A stretch of 64,000 nt of DNA from an uncultured Paracoccaceae bacterium (GTDB lineage Bacteria > Pseudomonadota > Alphaproteobacteria > Rhodobacterales > Rhodobacteraceae), in NCBI GenBank assembly GCA_947497985.1, contig CANMIX010000017.1, forward strand, positions 1 to 64,000. The letters are read 5' to 3'. Position 1 is the stretch's first letter. Every line of letters begins with the position of its first letter. The translations under genes were made by a program, and so were the position numbers. Shown here piece by piece: positions 18,167-26,550 of the stretch. The notes under the pieces are model-generated. The model had not been told where the DNA came from. It saw only the letters and a program-made list of their open reading frames with translations, and ran no database searches.

Positions 18167-19747
18167 ATGGACACGCTCTGGTATTACCTGTCGATCTTTC
18201 GCCGTCGCTTCCATTATTTCCTGATTGTCGCCACCGTGATGGCGGCGGTTTCGGTGATTGCCGCCCTGTCTCTGCCGCCGGCCTATGAAAGCCGGGCAAT
18301 CCTGTTGGTGGAAAGCCCGCAGATCCCCGAAGAGCTGGCGGCCTCCACCGTGCGTGCCTCGGCGCTGGAACAGTTGCAGGTGGTGCAGCAACGTCTGCTG
18401 ACGCGCGACAATATGCTGGCGATCGCCCGCAGGCTGGATGTGTTTGAAAACATCGGTCAGATGAACCCGGACGCTATCGTCACAGCGATGCGCGGGCGTA
18501 CCACCATTGCCATCGCCGGGGGGCGCCGCAATGAGGCGCCAGTGATGACGTTGAGCTTTGAGGCCTCAGCCGCCCAGACCACAGCTGAGGTGCTGAATGA
18601 ATATCTGGTGTTGATCCAGACCCAGGATGCGGAATTCCGTCAGGGTCGGTCGGGCGAGACGCTGAATTTCTTTGTCCGCGAAGTCGAACGGTTGAGCCAG
18701 GAACTGGATCTGCAAGGTCAGACCATTCTGGCCTATAAACAGGCCAACAGCGAGGTCCTGCCCGACAGTCTGCAATTCCGCCTGAACCAACAATCGGTGT
18801 TTCAGGATCGGCTGATCCAGATCGACCGCGAGGCGGCTGAGTTGGAAAGCCAACGCACACGTCTGCTGCAGCTTTATGAGCTGACAGGTGACGTCAACAA
18901 TACAGCCACCGCCGAAAACCGACCCCTCACCCCGCAGGAACGCCGGCTTGAGGCGGCCCAGACCGAGCTGGCCGAGGCGTTGATCGTCTTTTCGCGGGAA
19001 AACCCAAGGGTCAAAGTGCTGGAAGCGCGGGTCGCGCAGCTGGAAAAAGATGTAACCGCAGTCCTCGCCCTGACACCCGCCCCGCCTGCCGATGAGCCCA
19101 CAGAGGCCGCAACAGAACAGGCGCAATTGCCGGCCGTTCTTGTGGTGCAGCTGAGCGAGGTCGACAGCCGGATCGAGGCTTTGGGCCAGCAACGCAGCCA
19201 AACCCAAGAGCGCCTGGACGCGCTGAGCGACGGGATCGACAAAACGCCCGCCGTGGCCATCGCCCTTGAAGATATGAACCGCCGATACGCCTCGTTGCAG
19301 AACCAATACGAACAGGCCGAGGCGCGCCTGTCCAAAGCCCAGACCGGCGATCAGATCGAAACACGGTCGCGCGGGCAGCGGATTGTGGTGATCGAACAGC
19401 CCTCGATCCCGTCCCAACCCACCAAGCCCAACCGAACGCTGATTGCCGGCGGCGGCACGTTCTTTGGTATTCTGGCGGGGCTTGCTTTGGTGGTGATGCT
19501 GGAATTGTTGAACAATTCACCGCGCCGCCCCGAAGATATCGTGGCCAAATTGGGCATCACGCCCCTGACCACCATCCCCTATATGCAAAGCCGTGGTCAG
19601 CAGATCCGCCGCCGCGGCTGGCGGGTCCTCTTGGCGCTGATCATTGTGGTGGGCGTGCCGGCCGCGGTCTATGCGGTGCATCTCTATTATCTGCCGCTGG
19701 ATCTTATTGCAGATAAAATCATGACCAAACTGGGCGTGCGCTGGTAA
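18167..19747 (+). CDS. Wzz/GumC-like polysaccharide chain-length determinant
   Basis: A 526-residue inner-membrane co-polymerase. One helix sits near residues 18-40 (FHYFLIVATVMAAVSVIAAL) and another at about 425-445 (IAGGGTFFGILAGLALVVML). Between them lies a long coiled-coil periplasmic domain rich in Gln, Glu and Leu, and the conserved PSQPTKPNRT Pro-rich motif precedes the second helix. An extra hydrophobic segment sits near the C-terminus (LLALIIVVGVPAAVYAV). It should set chain length together with the BY-kinase encoded next. The architecture matches the exosortase-associated chain-length family (TIGR03007). Confidence 0.9.
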   Translation: MDTLWYYLSIFRRRFHYFLIVATVMAAVSVIAALSLPPAYESRAILLVESPQIPEELAASTVRASALEQLQVVQQRLLTRDNMLAIARRLDVFENIGQMNPDAIVTAMRGRTTIAIAGGRRNEAPVMTLSFEASAAQTTAEVLNEYLVLIQTQDAEFRQGRSGETLNFFVREVERLSQELDLQGQTILAYKQANSEVLPDSLQFRLNQQSVFQDRLIQIDREAAELESQRTRLLQLYELTGDVNNTATAENRPLTPQERRLEAAQTELAEALIVFSRENPRVKVLEARVAQLEKDVTAVLALTPAPPADEPTEAATEQAQLPAVLVVQLSEVDSRIEALGQQRSQTQERLDALSDGIDKTPAVAIALEDMNRRYASLQNQYEQAEARLSKAQTGDQIETRSRGQRIVVIEQPSIPSQPTKPNRTLIAGGGTFFGILAGLALVVMLELLNNSPRRPEDIVAKLGITPLTTIPYMQSRGQQIRRRGWRVLLALIIVVGVPAAVYAVHLYYLPLDLIADKIMTKLGVRW

Positions 19748-19770
19748 GCCGCAAAAAGGAGACGCAGGAT

Positions 19771-20598
19771 ATGGAACGGCTTCAGGCAGCGATTGAAAAA
19801 GCCCGTGCACAACGCGACCAGAGGGGCGAACAGGGCCTCCGCCCTCTGGCGGCGGCCTCTGCGCTGGCGGCAGATGCGTCCTCGGAATGGCAGGAATTGA
19901 CCCCGATCACACTGGCGGCCAAACATCTGCGCCGCGGCCGGGTCAACGCGCCTGACGGCAGCGGGTCAGACAATGCGCCTTATGATTTGCTGCGCACGCG
20001 GATGCTGCAACTGTGCAAACAGAACAACTGGCACCGGGTGGCAATTGTCTCGCCCCATGCGGGATGCGGCAAATCCACCACCACAGCCAATCTCGCCTTC
20101 TCCCTGGCGCGCCAGAGCGAGTTGAACAGTCTGGTGTTTGATTTTGACCTGCGCCGCAGTGGGCTCAGCCATCTTTTGGGACAACGCCCGCGCCCCGGCA
20201 TGACAGCCGTCCTGGAAGAGCGCGCTGAATTTTCCGAAGCCGGTCTGCGTTATGGTGACAATCTGGCCTTTGGCCTTTTGTCTGAAACCCCCACATCAAC
20301 CCCGTCCGAACTGTTGCAAAGCAGCCGTGCCGCCGGGGTCTTGAACCGGATTGAGACCCGCTATGGTCCTGATCTGATGCTGTTTGACATGCCGCCTTTG
20401 ATGAACAGCGACGACAATTATGGGTTTTTGCAGAATGTCGATTGCGCCCTGATCCTGGCCGCCGCCGAAGAGACCGCGATGACCCAGATCGATGTGGCCG
20501 AGCGTCAGGTGGGTGAGCTGACCAATGTCCTGGGCGTGGTGCTGAACAAATGCCGCTATACCTCGGGGGCATTTGGGCATTCTTACGATTATTATTAA
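19771..20598 (+). CDS. BY-type tyrosine kinase (CpsD/CapB-like) of EPS locus
   Basis: A 275-residue cytoplasmic P-loop kinase with Walker A AGCGKSTTT near residue 93, Walker A' LVFDFDLRRSG, and Walker B LMLFDMPPLM. The C-terminus ends GHSYDYY, a small tyrosine cluster of the kind autophosphorylated in BY-kinases. It lies 23 bases after the Wzz-like gene; by family knowledge the pair form a split Wzc that cycles with polymer assembly. The N-terminal 50 residues are Ala/Arg-rich and probably flexible. No dedicated phosphatase gene is adjacent, although a PPP-family phosphatase lies at about 26 kb. Confidence 0.88.
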   Translation: MERLQAAIEKARAQRDQRGEQGLRPLAAASALAADASSEWQELTPITLAAKHLRRGRVNAPDGSGSDNAPYDLLRTRMLQLCKQNNWHRVAIVSPHAGCGKSTTTANLAFSLARQSELNSLVFDFDLRRSGLSHLLGQRPRPGMTAVLEERAEFSEAGLRYGDNLAFGLLSETPTSTPSELLQSSRAAGVLNRIETRYGPDLMLFDMPPLMNSDDNYGFLQNVDCALILAAAEETAMTQIDVAERQVGELTNVLGVVLNKCRYTSGAFGHSYDYY

Positions 20599-20640
20599 TC
20601 ACGGCAGCCCGTCGCCATAGCTGCTTTTTGCCGATTTAGA

Positions 20641-20664
20641 CCCTGAACCCGCTCTGGCTCAGGG
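20641..20664. terminator. Convergent terminator hairpin
   Basis: CCCTGA and TCAGGG pair as a 6-bp stem, extended by CC/GG after one mismatch. It lies between the BY-kinase stop and the convergent PssE-like stop and can serve both directions. A short CTTGTT follows on the right. Confidence 0.5.
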
Positions 20665-20669
20665 CTTGT

Positions 20670-21182
20670 TCAACCGTTGTGAATAAAGGCACTGAGACGC
20701 TGGATCAGGCGCTCTTCGGCAAAGGGGGCAACCCCATTGTCAGCCTCTGTCGTGGCGCCATCGGGGATGGTCAGCAACTGATCCAGTTGCTGGGCCAATG
20801 CGGCGCTGTCTTCCACCGCAAAAATACCGCTGCGGGATTTGAACCGCGCCATCGTTGCATATTGGTGGTCATTGCGATGTTCACCCAGATGGGCCCGGCG
20901 CGGCATGATCACCGTGGGTTTGCGAAAGCTCATGGCGGTGATGATGGATCCCATGCCCGCATGCCCCACAACCACACGCGCCTCTTGAACGCGGCTGTTG
21001 AACGTATCGGGGCTGATCTTTTCGGCCCATTCAAAATGACGCGGGCGATAGCTGTCACCGTTCAGGTGGCCCAACTGGCCAAAGACCTGGATCTCGGGAT
21101 GCGCGTTTTGGGCACACCAGTCATCCATCGCCCGTGCCAGACGATCAAACGGCAATTGGGTGCCCACGGTCAAAAAGATCAT
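20670..21182 (-). CDS. pssE: PssE/Alg13-like glycosyltransferase catalytic subunit
   Basis: A 170-residue single-domain protein starting MIFLTVGTQLPFDRLARAMD. It carries VVGHAGMGSIITAMSFRKPTVIMPR, the nucleotide-sugar-binding loop of the GT28 C-terminal (Alg13/MurG-like) domain. It needs a membrane partner, supplied by the upstream gene: the start overlaps the PssD-like stop in ATGA, so the two are translationally coupled. PssD/PssE pairs usually add the second sugar of an EPS unit (a glucuronosyl transfer in Rhizobium). UDP-glucuronate could come from the ugd gene in this window. Specificity is inferred. Confidence 0.85.
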   Translation of the reverse strand: MIFLTVGTQLPFDRLARAMDDWCAQNAHPEIQVFGQLGHLNGDSYRPRHFEWAEKISPDTFNSRVQEARVVVGHAGMGSIITAMSFRKPTVIMPRRAHLGEHRNDHQYATMARFKSRSGIFAVEDSAALAQQLDQLLTIPDGATTEADNGVAPFAEERLIQRLSAFIHNG

Positions 21183-21661
21183 ATGACGGATCCGCTATAG
21201 GAGGGGCCCTCGGGATCGGCCAGGTTTTCCCATTGGGTCAGCCACAGATCGCAGCGCCCGCCCGCCATCTGCCCCGACAGGGACAGGGTTTCCGCATTGG
21301 CGATACTGTCGATCCATGCCGCCCGCTTGCCCATCCAAGTGGCCAGCCGCAGGGCAAAGAACCCCGGAGCGGCCCCGGTGGTGATCACCACATCCGGGCG
21401 GGCGCGCAGCATAATCCAGACAATTTGCAGCAAAGAGACCATCAAGCGCAGCTTTTGCCAGCGATTGGCATCCTTGACCGTGTAAAACTGCACCTCAGCC
21501 GCATCACCGGGATCCGCCAACACGCCATCCCGCAACTGGGGGTCGGTTGACACATAGGTCACACGACAGCCCGCCCAGGCAGGCGACAACCGTTTAAGTT
21601 GTACCCAATGGCCGCCAGCAGAGGCAATCGCAAGGACATGTGGAGGCTGTGTCACAATCAT
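21179..21661 (-). CDS. pssD: PssD/Alg14-like glycosyltransferase membrane subunit
   Basis: About 160 residues from the ATG at 21661; a TTG 39 bases upstream is possible but gives a non-conserved leader. The N-terminus, VLAIASAGGHWVQLKRL, is the Alg14/PssD signature. A hydrophobic segment follows (LMVSLLQIVWIMLRARPDVVITTG). The product should tether the PssE-like catalytic subunit to the membrane and bind the lipid acceptor. The pair reads leftward, convergent with the kinase operon. Confidence 0.85.
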   Translation of the reverse strand: MIVTQPPHVLAIASAGGHWVQLKRLSPAWAGCRVTYVSTDPQLRDGVLADPGDAAEVQFYTVKDANRWQKLRLMVSLLQIVWIMLRARPDVVITTGAAPGFFALRLATWMGKRAAWIDSIANAETLSLSGQMAGGRCDLWLTQWENLADPEGPSYSGSVI

Positions 21662-21800
21662 ACGTCCTGTATCTAAAGAATCCGAGACATCGCTCGGCAA
21701 ACTGCTCTTCTCCGGAGTATTTGATCCCGGTTGCAGTAAATTTATACCTGATTTCCCCGTGATAAAATGATTTTTTCGAAACAGGCAGAGTTTCGCCGGG

Positions 21801-22529
21801 CTATTTTACGACTTTGTGATGGGATGGCCGCGCTGCAGCCTGCCGCATCGGCAGCACAAGCGCCAGCAGGCCACCGCCGAGATATCCGCCCAGATGCGCA
21901 TGCCAGGCCAGGTTGCCATTTTGCAATGCCCAAAATAGAAAATTGAGGATAATCAACCATAGGGTGAATAAAATCACCCGCCGCAGCGACGCTTTTGCGC
22001 GATACAGATCCTGTCCATGCCACAGCTGACAGGCGCCAATCAGCCCAAACAAACCGCCCGACAACCCCACCATCGGCTGGGATGAGGTCGCCAAAAGCCC
22101 ATAAGCCGCCCCCCCCGCCACAACCGAGCCCAGCAACAACAGGACCAGCCCGGTTTGACCGGCCGTCTCAACCACCCGCCGCCCCAACAGGGCCAGCAGG
22201 ATCATATTGCCCAAGAGGTGCCACAGATCCGCATGCAACAGCCCATAGGTGACAAACATGGCCACCGGCTGTCCCGGATAATTGGGACGCCAATTGTCCA
22301 ACAGCCCCGGCCAGAACCCCGCATATTGCACAGCCAACCCGCGCTCAGGCACACCAGCCGGCAAACTCTCGGCCAACCAGCCCGCGCTTTGGAGCTGAAA
22401 CAGCGCCTCTGCCCCGCAACACAGCACCATCAGCCCCCAGACCAGCCCCACTGCAGGCGGTCGCCGCCCGGACACCGAGGGCGCAAGCAGATCAAGAGCA
22501 AACAGATGGGTCAGTTTCGGCCAGGACAT
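21801..22529 (-). CDS. Rhomboid-family intramembrane serine protease
   Basis: About 242 residues with six or more hydrophobic segments. The rhomboid elements are present in order: HADLWHLLGNM (the H-x-N loop helix), GLSGGLFGLIG with the catalytic serine in GxSG, and WHAHLGGYLGGG with the catalytic histidine. It should cleave membrane proteins within a helix. It lies beside the exosortase EPS region but is not in the same operon, so a role in trimming surface proteins is only a guess. The ATG at 22529 was preferred to an upstream GTG. Confidence 0.85.
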   Translation of the reverse strand: MSWPKLTHLFALDLLAPSVSGRRPPAVGLVWGLMVLCCGAEALFQLQSAGWLAESLPAGVPERGLAVQYAGFWPGLLDNWRPNYPGQPVAMFVTYGLLHADLWHLLGNMILLALLGRRVVETAGQTGLVLLLLGSVVAGGAAYGLLATSSQPMVGLSGGLFGLIGACQLWHGQDLYRAKASLRRVILFTLWLIILNFLFWALQNGNLAWHAHLGGYLGGGLLALVLPMRQAAARPSHHKVVK

Positions 22530-22743
22530 GCCGCATAAGACCACAGGCGTGTTCCGGATCCTAGGCCCTGACTGACGGGGCGCAAACCTTGCCCGCTCCT
22601 TAACGACGCGCGCGCGCAGCCCCCTGCTGCGGCAACGGCCCTGCGTCAGCGGTTATGCTGGCGCCTCCTCTGTCATCTCGCCCAAGCTCTGGATCCGCGT
22701 CTTGGATCTGCGCCTTGGCTCTTTTCAACAGGAGTTGCGCCTC

Positions 22744-23007
22744 ATGCCTCAGATCGACCCGTTTCAAAGCCACCAGCGCGGGCTGTCCAGCCCAGCCAGC
22801 CGCCATTTCCCCATCACCCCAGCCGATGACGTGGATCTGCCCCTGCGCCCGCGGGTGTTGCGCATCCTCAGCACCGGCACTGTGACCCTGCGCGACGAAA
22901 CAGGCCAGCGCCTGACCTATCCTGTGCAGGCCGGTGAGGTGATGATGTTCTCTCCCGTCGGCATCGAGGCCAGCGGCACCACGGTTGATCTGGTAGGGTG
23001 GCTCTAA
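22744..23007 (+). CDS. GTA/phage-type spike base protein (RCAP_rcc01079-like)
   Basis: An 87-residue protein starting MPQIDPFQSHQRGLSSPASR, with ITPADDVDLPLRPRVLRIL, GTVTLRDETGQRLTYPVQAG and a final GTTVDLVGWL. This pattern of fixed DPF, SPA, ITPADD, YPV-AGE and VGW motifs matches the small head-spike base protein family known from the Rhodobacter capsulatus GTA (rcc01079). A strong ribosome site (GGAG) lies nine bases upstream. Its stop overlaps the next start in TAATG. No other capsid or tail gene is adjacent, so this is an orphan module. The family assignment is from memory of the motif pattern. Confidence 0.75.
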   Translation: MPQIDPFQSHQRGLSSPASRHFPITPADDVDLPLRPRVLRILSTGTVTLRDETGQRLTYPVQAGEVMMFSPVGIEASGTTVDLVGWL

Positions 23008-23165
23008 TGTTGGGTTTTTTGTTGACGCCCGGTCAGGGCGCACTGCGGGTGGGGGGCAATCTTATGCAGCGCCAGGCCGACGGCACCGTGCGGCTTGAAG
23101 TCTTGAGCGCCTGGGTGCCGCGCCTGACGCGCAGCCCAGATGGTCCTGTGACGGTGGAGGAATAA
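23007..23165 (+). CDS. Small protein (52 aa) between spike base and spike fibre genes
   Basis: A 52-residue frame (MLGFLLTPGQGALRVGG, ending VTVEE) whose ATG overlaps the spike-base stop and whose stop is one base before the next start. This tight coupling is the main evidence that it is real. It is not recognised. It has no signal peptide or membrane segment and a mixed beta-strand character (TVRLEVLSAWVPRL), so it may be a small structural part of the spike. Confidence 0.7.
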   Translation: MLGFLLTPGQGALRVGGNLMQRQADGTVRLEVLSAWVPRLTRSPDGPVTVEE

Positions 23166-23166
23166 G

Positions 23167-25821
23167 ATGGCGGAATTTCGTTGGTCAATTGATGGCGGCG
23201 TGACCTGGACCTATGAGGACCAGCCCCTGCCCCATGTTCTGCCGGTTACCGCAGAGCAAACCCCGATCGTACAGGCGCTGGGGGTGCCGGTGGTCGCAGG
23301 CGACTACACAGACGATTACGCGACGCCCGGTATCGATCCCCCCCCTCAGGAGGTCGGGCTTGTCGCGCCCGTAAATCTATATACCGCAGCCCAGGCAAGC
23401 TTTGCCGATGTCGCAGGCATGGATGGACGCGGCAATTGGAGCGTGACTGAAAATGTTCTGTCCCAAACCAGCGGGAATGGCTCCACCAATGACGTACGGC
23501 TTGCGTTTGATACGCCGCTGACGGCAGGGCATGCGCATCTTGCCACCTGGCAGACCCACCCGGGCACCACTGGCAGCTACAAACCACAGTTTGGCGGTGC
23601 CGGGTCTGCGGCGGGTGTCTCCTTCGCGGGCGCTGAGGACGCGCCAAAGTTTCAGTATCTGCCCGCTGCTGAAGCCACCGGAGCCTTCACACGCTTTGGA
23701 TTTAATCCCACAACCGATGATCTGGACACAGAGTTTACCGACGTCTCGGTGTTTGATCTCTCCGCCACGGACCCAAATCACGTCGATTGTCTGGTGTTTG
23801 CATGTGTGGGCGACAGCAATATGGGCAATGCGGTTTCTGAATTCGCAACCGCCGACAATCTGGAAATCGAATTTGATGGGCGCGTCTGGTATGTGCCCTG
23901 CCTGCGGGTATCGCCCAATGCATTTGACAAGACCGGGTCGCAGCGTCACGTGCCCCAGCCCTGCATGGAACCCTGTCAGGCCGCCACCGGGGCTGCACGG
24001 ATGTCGCCTGTGATGGCCATTGGCTCAGAGCTGGCCGATTGGGCTGCGGCCCAGTCCAAACCAGTCCTGCTTCTGTCTCTCAGCGAGGCAGGCTCTGGCT
24101 TGAACGGCACGCAAGACTGGCGCAAGGCCTCGTCGGTTGCGACCACAGGCGGGCGCATGTACACCGAAATGCTGCTGATGTGGGCTGCGGTTCAGGCCCT
24201 TGGCCCCAATCATCACTTGGCGGGTCTTTTGGTCTCGCTTGGGGCAAATGACACGACGGGGGCAGATTACAACGATGTCTGGGTGCCACATGCGCAGCAA
24301 TTTGTGGCCGATGTCCGCGCCGATCTTGCCCGCCCGGACCTGCCCGTTGCCTGGCTCACGGTGGGGGAGCACTATGAACCCATCCCAGGCGACAACCGGG
24401 GAGAGCGCATGATCGCCGCGCAGGAAAGCCTGGATCAGGACAGCGGTTCCCCCAATGCCATTCCGGGCCTGCGGGTCGTGCGCCCGCCCGTGGGTAATGC
24501 GCTAAACGGCGCCACAGATCCACATTTCACTGCGTCGGGCATGCAGGCCAATGGTCGTGCGTTAGGCCAAGCCTTGTTGCAGGTTCTGCCCACGGCTGAC
24601 AGTGCGCCGGTATCTGAATATTCAGCACTGGACGCGGACAACGTGGTTCTGGTCGGGGCTTCTCTGTTGGACCGTGGCGACGACACACCGGAGCAAAGCG
24701 CCTATCTCAACGCGGCTTTTGCCAATATGGGTTACACTGGGACGCTCGACAATCGTCCCACCGGCGGCGATCGGTTCCCCGAGACCCAGACCCGGCTGGA
24801 TGGGATGATTGCCGATTACGCTGGCCAAGAGGATGCGACCTTTGTGCTGATGCATCGTTCGGGCAATGATGTGACCCATACACGTCCGATGGATGCGGCG
24901 ATTGCCAGTGCTTTCCGCGCCGATTTGGATGCGATCACCACCAAGCTCAAAGGCGCAGGCTTTGCCCATCTGGGGGCCAGCACCATCAGCAAACGGTTTT
25001 ATGAGACCGCCCCAACCGTGGAGGCAGGCGTTCCAAGCACCGATATCAATGGCTCTGGCCCCTATAACACGGATTGTGTGGTGCCGTGGATCGCCGCTGA
25101 GATGCCGGATCATGCCGACCAGATTGATGCCTACGATTGGATTGAGAACACCCGCTGGTTGGTGAGTACCAATGATGGCATTCATCTGTGGACGGCCTGG
25201 GAGCATATCTTTGCCGAATGGCTGCTGTGGCAGAATGCGCGCATCTATGCGGATCACCGGGCCGATGTGGCGGGGCGGTCCTTTGTGTTCCATGCCAGCC
25301 GGTTTGATACGGCGGGAGCCACCGCGTTGACGGGCACAGCAAACCCGGTGCCCAAACTGCGCACGCGCAATGTCGACACCTCCGGCCAGGTTGCCCCCTA
25401 TCTGGTGGCTGAATTCGATGGCGCGGTCCTGCCCAGCAACAGCGGTGGCGGCGGAGCATCCGCGACGGTGGCGGATGTGCGACTGCAGCCGTTCACAAAT
25501 GATCGCATGCATTGTTCTGTTGGGGTGAATGTGGCCGCCCATGATCATATCACCTGGCGTCTGTCTGGACTGCCATCAGGGGCTGCGGGCACGCTGACGG
25601 CCATGGGATCGCGCGCCACCACGGCCAGTGACCGGGTGGGCGATGTCACGGTGAATGGAGAGGTGATCGGGCAATTAAACGGTGCGACCACCGCCGACAC
25701 GAACCAGATCACCGCGCCCTTTACCGCCACGCCCGCAGGCACAGTTGAGGTCAAAATTACGCCGGCTGCTGGCAGCACTTATGCCTATCTCAATGCGTTA
25801 GCGGTTGATTTTGATGGATGA
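23167..25821 (+). CDS. Spike/tail-fibre-like protein with two SGNH-hydrolase domains
   Basis: An 884-residue protein. The N-terminal 100 residues start AEFRWSIDGGVTWTYED and may bind the spike base. A beta-sandwich-like region at about 120-205 precedes the first SGNH domain: GDSN at 215-218 (Ser217), GAND at 359-362, and D451-x-H453 in DPHF. A second SGNH-like domain follows: GAS at 497-499, SGND at 565-568, and D670/H673 in DGIHLW. A C-terminal beta-rich domain (about 740-884) ends the chain. SGNH enzymes are often carbohydrate esterases, so this may be a glycan-deacetylating receptor-binding protein. It is coupled to the spike-base gene. Substrate and virion link are inferred. Confidence 0.75.
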   Translation: MAEFRWSIDGGVTWTYEDQPLPHVLPVTAEQTPIVQALGVPVVAGDYTDDYATPGIDPPPQEVGLVAPVNLYTAAQASFADVAGMDGRGNWSVTENVLSQTSGNGSTNDVRLAFDTPLTAGHAHLATWQTHPGTTGSYKPQFGGAGSAAGVSFAGAEDAPKFQYLPAAEATGAFTRFGFNPTTDDLDTEFTDVSVFDLSATDPNHVDCLVFACVGDSNMGNAVSEFATADNLEIEFDGRVWYVPCLRVSPNAFDKTGSQRHVPQPCMEPCQAATGAARMSPVMAIGSELADWAAAQSKPVLLLSLSEAGSGLNGTQDWRKASSVATTGGRMYTEMLLMWAAVQALGPNHHLAGLLVSLGANDTTGADYNDVWVPHAQQFVADVRADLARPDLPVAWLTVGEHYEPIPGDNRGERMIAAQESLDQDSGSPNAIPGLRVVRPPVGNALNGATDPHFTASGMQANGRALGQALLQVLPTADSAPVSEYSALDADNVVLVGASLLDRGDDTPEQSAYLNAAFANMGYTGTLDNRPTGGDRFPETQTRLDGMIADYAGQEDATFVLMHRSGNDVTHTRPMDAAIASAFRADLDAITTKLKGAGFAHLGASTISKRFYETAPTVEAGVPSTDINGSGPYNTDCVVPWIAAEMPDHADQIDAYDWIENTRWLVSTNDGIHLWTAWEHIFAEWLLWQNARIYADHRADVAGRSFVFHASRFDTAGATALTGTANPVPKLRTRNVDTSGQVAPYLVAEFDGAVLPSNSGGGGASATVADVRLQPFTNDRMHCSVGVNVAAHDHITWRLSGLPSGAAGTLTAMGSRATTASDRVGDVTVNGEVIGQLNGATTADTNQITAPFTATPAGTVEVKITPAAGSTYAYLNALAVDFDG

Positions 25822-26532
25822 GGCCTGCATTTTGCTGGGATGGACCGTCAGGAACTGCACCCCATCCGGCACGACCAAAGCCGCGCTCAGATAACCGGTG
25901 GCATAGGCGCCCGTATCCACCGCAATCCGTCCCGGATGTAATTCGGGGCGGGGGACAATCACGTGACCATGCACCATCCAGCGCCCATCCCGCCGCCTGC
26001 GGCGCAGAAACTGCGGGTGGCCCCAGGTCAAATGCACCGGATCCTGCGCCGCAATGGGCCGGCTGGGATCAGCGCCTGCATGGGTGGCCACCACATTGCC
26101 CGATTGGAACACCCGCGGCAGCCCCTCCAGCCAGCGCACGGTGTCATCGCCCATGGCCGCCAAGAACTCATCGCGTGTCGCATGCGGGTCTTCTCCGACC
26201 GCCACACCATAGCTGGCCAGGGTTTCCAATCCCCCATGGCGCAGCCAGATCTGCCCCGACCCCGCCGGATCATCCAGAAACCGCAACAACATCTCTTCGT
26301 GGTTGCCCCGCAGACAGATGATCCTGGGCAGGTTTTGCAGCAGATGCAGCACCGCCGCGCTGTTGGGGCCGCGGTCCACGTAATCGCCCAGACAGACCAC
26401 GGGGACATCGGGTTTCAACTGGCGCAACAGATCCGCCAACTGTTCAAAACAGCCGTGAATATCGCCAATGGCATAAAAGGGTTCAGCCGGAGTCAGGCGC
26501 GGCTGTGGCCGCAGACGGTCAAACAAACCCAT
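25798..26532 (-). CDS. PPP-family metallophosphatase (serine/threonine phosphatase-like)
   Basis: A 244-residue protein with the three PPP metal-binding signatures in order: GDIHGCFEQL near residue 23, GDYVDRGPNS near residue 49, and GNHEEMLLRF near residue 76, followed by HAG and VHGH. This is the bacterial PrpA/ApaH-like phosphatase layout, so it removes phosphate from proteins or small molecules. It may counter a kinase or have nothing to do with EPS. Its 3' end overlaps the convergent spike-fibre gene by 24 bases. Confidence 0.88.
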   Translation of the reverse strand: MGLFDRLRPQPRLTPAEPFYAIGDIHGCFEQLADLLRQLKPDVPVVCLGDYVDRGPNSAAVLHLLQNLPRIICLRGNHEEMLLRFLDDPAGSGQIWLRHGGLETLASYGVAVGEDPHATRDEFLAAMGDDTVRWLEGLPRVFQSGNVVATHAGADPSRPIAAQDPVHLTWGHPQFLRRRRRDGRWMVHGHVIVPRPELHPGRIAVDTGAYATGYLSAALVVPDGVQFLTVHPSKMQASSIKINR

Positions 26533-26550
26533 CCCAGCCCCACTCCCGTC

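Noticed and set aside
21801-22529. Rhomboid as a rhombosortase partner of the exosortase system
   Set aside because: Rhombosortases serve GlyGly-CTERM proteins; the sorting signal here is VPLPA-CTERM, and no GlyGly-CTERM protein was seen.
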